Positions 26,458 through 28,584 of a stretch of 28,584 nt of DNA are shown here, piece by piece. The notes under the pieces were generated by a model. It was not told where the DNA came from and did no database searches. It was given only the letters and a program-made list of their open reading frames with translations. A program made the translations under genes and the position numbers. The stretch is from Chara braunii (Eukaryota; Streptophyta; Charophyceae; Charales; Characeae). The DNA lies in the NCBI GenBank assembly GCA_003427395.1, contig BFEA01000449.1, positions 1,068,378 to 1,096,961 of the forward strand, given 5' to 3'. Position 1 is the stretch's first letter; the number at the start of each line of letters is the position of its first letter.

Positions 26458-26913
26458 TTGAAGAAACCTAAGTCCAAAGAGGAAGTCCTGCGTCAACCGC
26501 TGTTCGGAAACCCATGTGTAAGGGATGCAGGGGGCCACTCACTGTTACTTACAAACGGGCATCGATGGCTCTCTTGGGTCAGACATGGGGTCTGGCGTGT
26601 CAGCCACATTTGGGATGAAGAGGGGAAAGACTGGATCGGTGAGGAACAGCTGAGAACACGCCTAAAGGGATGTCACCACCGAGATGAGAATCTGGCAACA
26701 ATAATCAACAGCATTCCGGTCAGCTGGAAGGACATATTAAAAGAGGACTTCTCTTGGAAATCAGGGGAGCGGGGAGTTCTGACACAGGAAACGGTACCAC
26801 AAAGAGCCTATCAATTTTTATCGCAGATCTCCTGGATCAGACTTTGCAGGAGTCTTCACCTCCTTCCCAATAGATCGGACCAACCCCAAAACCCTAACCA
26901 TCCACAACATTGA
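26458..26913 (+). pseudogene. LINE ORF2 remnant, connection region after the reverse transcriptase
   Basis: An open frame of about 150 codons with KSKEEVLRQPLFGNP near the start and WLSWVRHGVWRVSHIWDEEG, SWKDILKED further on. This layout (W-rich, QPLF-NP, then DLWDEE-like) is typical of the region between thumb and zf-RVT in plant and algal LINEs. The last 20 or so codons look out of frame; the other frame there reads TNPKTLTIHNIDPQEETLNS, which fits better with what follows. Confidence 0.65.
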
Positions 26914-27258
26914 TCCACAAGAAGAGACCCTGAACTCATATACTCTTCGAAAAGTAAGGACACTGGGAATCTGGCCAAAGACTATGTTCCAAGTAGATAC
27001 AGCAATTCAAGATTTAGAATTCGACCCAGACGAATGGGCTTGGACCTCAGGCAGTAACAAAACATGTAAGACCCCCAGGCACATAACCCAGTACACAGTC
27101 AGAATGGGGTACAGACTACTACTGAAAACAAAGGACCCGGAGCCTGTAGTGAAAGAAAGATGGACTAAGCTGCTAGGGCAGAGAATGGAGCCAATCTCCG
27201 AGTTGCCCTGGACGAAATACAAATCAATACGCCCAGTCAAATCAGAAGTCTTCAATGG

Positions 27259-27879
27259 TTGATCACATACAATGCCCTCCCAGTAAACTCTTGGCTACAC
27301 GTCCGTAGAAAGAATAGCGACCCAAATAGTTCAGACCAATGTGTGGTCTGTTCAGACAACGAACAGGAAGATTTAATTCACTGTCTGATAACCTGCAAAT
27401 TCGCTACTGATTTATGGGCGAGAGCCTCACTACTGTGGGACCACCTCTTTCTCTCTTCCCTTCCCGAACACCCGATCCAATTACTTTTATGGACTAACAT
27501 CCCTGCTCAATTTACTAAATCTGAACGCATCTGGTTCGGGATAATCAGGAAGGTAACACTTTGGGTCATTTGGAAGGAGAGGTGCGGCAGGACCATCGAC
27601 AAGTCAAGCAACCCGAGTGAACAGATATTGGCAACGACGAAACCTCTAATGGAGACGGAGATCCGATGCCAGTGGAGGAAAGTCACACTCCAAATCCAGC
27701 AGGGCCCGGAGAAGCAGGAAGAGCTGATATCAAAGTTCAGGAGAATTTGGCTGGCCCACGGAAAGATCGCTGAGATTCACGGATCACAAATCAGATGGCA
27801 GGACTGGCATAACTCGGTGGCTGCCCAGGGGACACAAAATTCACATTGTGACCAACAGCAAGACTTCAGAGCAACCTGA
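27259..27879 (+). pseudogene. LINE ORF2 C-terminus with zf-RVT zinc-binding module
   Basis: The last 206 codons of the LINE ORF2, ending at a stop at 27877-27879. Residues 1-47 carry the zf-RVT signature: NALPVNSWL followed by CVVC (residues 28-31), then H41 and C46 in LIHCLITCKFATDLW. This module follows the reverse transcriptase in many plant LINEs and is thought to bind nucleic acid. Residues 80-115 (IWFGIIRKVTLWVIWKERCG) match the usual LWxIWKER helix. The TTG at 27259 is not a start; the upstream reading in the same frame (IQINTPSQIRSLQW) belongs to the protein. Confidence 0.85.
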
Positions 27880-28584
27880 GATGTTCCACGGTTATGTCAG
27901 TTCTGATCTCTGTTTTCCTTGCTTTATCGTTGACAGATTCCCCACACAGAGGGATTGGAGAAGGGATCTGAGAGGGGACTCAGGGAAAGGCAAGCTGACA
28001 GTCAATCCTCCAATCTAGTGGAGTAATCAATGCTGATCAGGGACCTTTCGAACATTCGGTCAAGTCGGTATCCCAGCAGAATACCCAGGCACTTGAGGAA
28101 CCAGCTCCAATCTGGGCCTCGAAGAGCATCCAAGATACACGCGCGACAGGCGGCAGCCGGTGTTTCACATGGAACACATGGAAAAAGATTAATCTCCTTT
28201 AGGGTTTAGGGTTTAGGACCGAGGGTTTGGACAGAAACAAGACAAGCAGGGGTTAGAATACAAAGGATTTCACAACGCTTATCTGCGGGGCTGAGGGTTT
28301 AGACAGCATTGGAAGCAGTTGTAGTTTCTCAGACCTTTCTTGCTTTGCACGTTTTATCTGACAGCTTCTTATGGTGTAAGCACTACTAAGCAGGGCAAGC
28401 TGACAGCGAATCCTCCTTGATGTTGGAGTAATCAATGCTGATCAAGGTTCCTTCAGCCAGACGGAAGGAAGCGTGTGTGTGTTCTATGATGTAATATTTT
28501 CCTGACTTGCCGGTGGAATAGGAACCGGACTGATGCTCCCCAGAATGGAAATGGAGCCAGGGCCATAAGGACCTGTTTAAAAAA
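27880..28584. other. LINE 3' flank with a dispersed direct repeat
   Basis: Probably LINE 3' UTR and flanking DNA. GGCAAGCTGACAGTCAATCC ... GGAGTAATCAATGCTGATCA (27989-28050) recurs as GGCAAGCTGACAGCGAATCC ... GGAGTAATCAATGCTGATCA (28394-28453), 405 bases apart. No gene seen. Confidence 0.6.
28198..28217 (+). repeat. Short exact plant telomere repeat (TTTAGGG)
   Basis: TTTAGGGTTTAGGGTTTAGG: nearly three head-to-tail units, followed by looser GAGGGTTTGG (about 28221) and GAGGGTTTAGAC (about 28293). Confidence 0.85.

Larger units (their letters stand above)
26326..27879 (+). mobile_element. 3' part of a LINE (non-LTR retrotransposon) ORF2, frameshifted
   Basis: Four consecutive plus-strand frames together resemble the C-terminal third of a LINE reverse transcriptase ORF. 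They run WTALIRIWREI (about 26401), then PKSKEEVLRQPLFGNPCV (from 26465), then TMFQVDTAIQDLEFDPDEW (from 26980), then LITYNALPVNSWLHVRR (from 27259). Breaks occur near 26458, between about 26800 and 26980, and near 27200. The fingers and palm of the reverse transcriptase are missing: the element starts right after the TG microsatellite. Being 5'-truncated and frameshifted it cannot move. Whether it belongs to the same family as the endonuclease fragment at 7781 cannot be judged, since they do not overlap. Confidence 0.85.

Noticed and set aside
1-28584. CRISPR array, prokaryotic operon or defence system
   Set aside because: The tandem repeats have no unique spacers of constant length, there are no prokaryotic gene clusters, and spliced genes and retroelements mark the DNA as eukaryotic nuclear.

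Overview
The window looks like non-coding-rich nuclear DNA of a streptophyte (a green alga of the charophyte grade, or a land plant). Four things point that way. There are plant-type TTTAGGG/CCCTAAA telomere-like motifs, a chromodomain-bearing Ty3/gypsy integrase, and plant-like LINE fragments. There are also spliced exons whose product resembles plant ARP9, the actin-related protein that corresponds to Arp8 of the INO80 complex. Many microsatellites, homopolymers and N runs suggest a large, repeat-bloated genome; a Chara-like alga would fit, but the species cannot be proved from the sequence alone. All family assignments are from memory and by eye.

Layout. 1-1060 is a satellite of about 91 bp period, followed by a CT microsatellite. 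2408-2977 is the 3' end of a chromovirus integrase, followed by LTR-like sequence with a TATA box and tRNA-like boxes. 4300-9000 is a nest of short inverted-repeat elements (two MITE families plus a Tourist-like element), the 5' end of a LINE (ORF1 tail plus endonuclease) and an antisense U2 snRNA pseudogene. 9400-10140 is a homopolymer-rich tandem duplication. 10200-12180 holds GATT and GATGGC-type arrays around an unrecognised but coding-like spliced segment on the minus strand.

The main cellular gene is on the plus strand. A candidate first exon lies at 12367-12393, and three further exons at 15239-15311, 18664-18836 and 20309-20368 join in phase. They encode the N-terminus of an ARP9/Arp8-like protein. 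The introns are 1.5-3.4 kb long and full of repeats: CT arrays with an N gap, degenerate telomere-like repeats, a 122-bp MITE, a 609-bp non-autonomous hAT element with a perfect 8-bp target duplication, a 316-bp inverted-repeat element, three antisense U6 snRNA pseudogenes and a 422-bp tandem duplication. Beyond exon 4 come another inverted-repeat element, about 28 copies of a 34-bp minisatellite, and a weak fifth exon candidate. The C-terminal part of the protein was not found.

The right end (26326-27879) is the frameshifted 3' part of a LINE reverse transcriptase ORF with a CCHC-like zf-RVT module, followed by a short dispersed direct repeat and two to three exact TTTAGGG units. I saw no prokaryotic operon, CRISPR array or defence system. 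The most informative observations are the snRNA retropseudogenes, the intronic hAT element with its TCCGGA subterminal arrays, the three-copy MITE family, and a probable assembly artefact at 8135.
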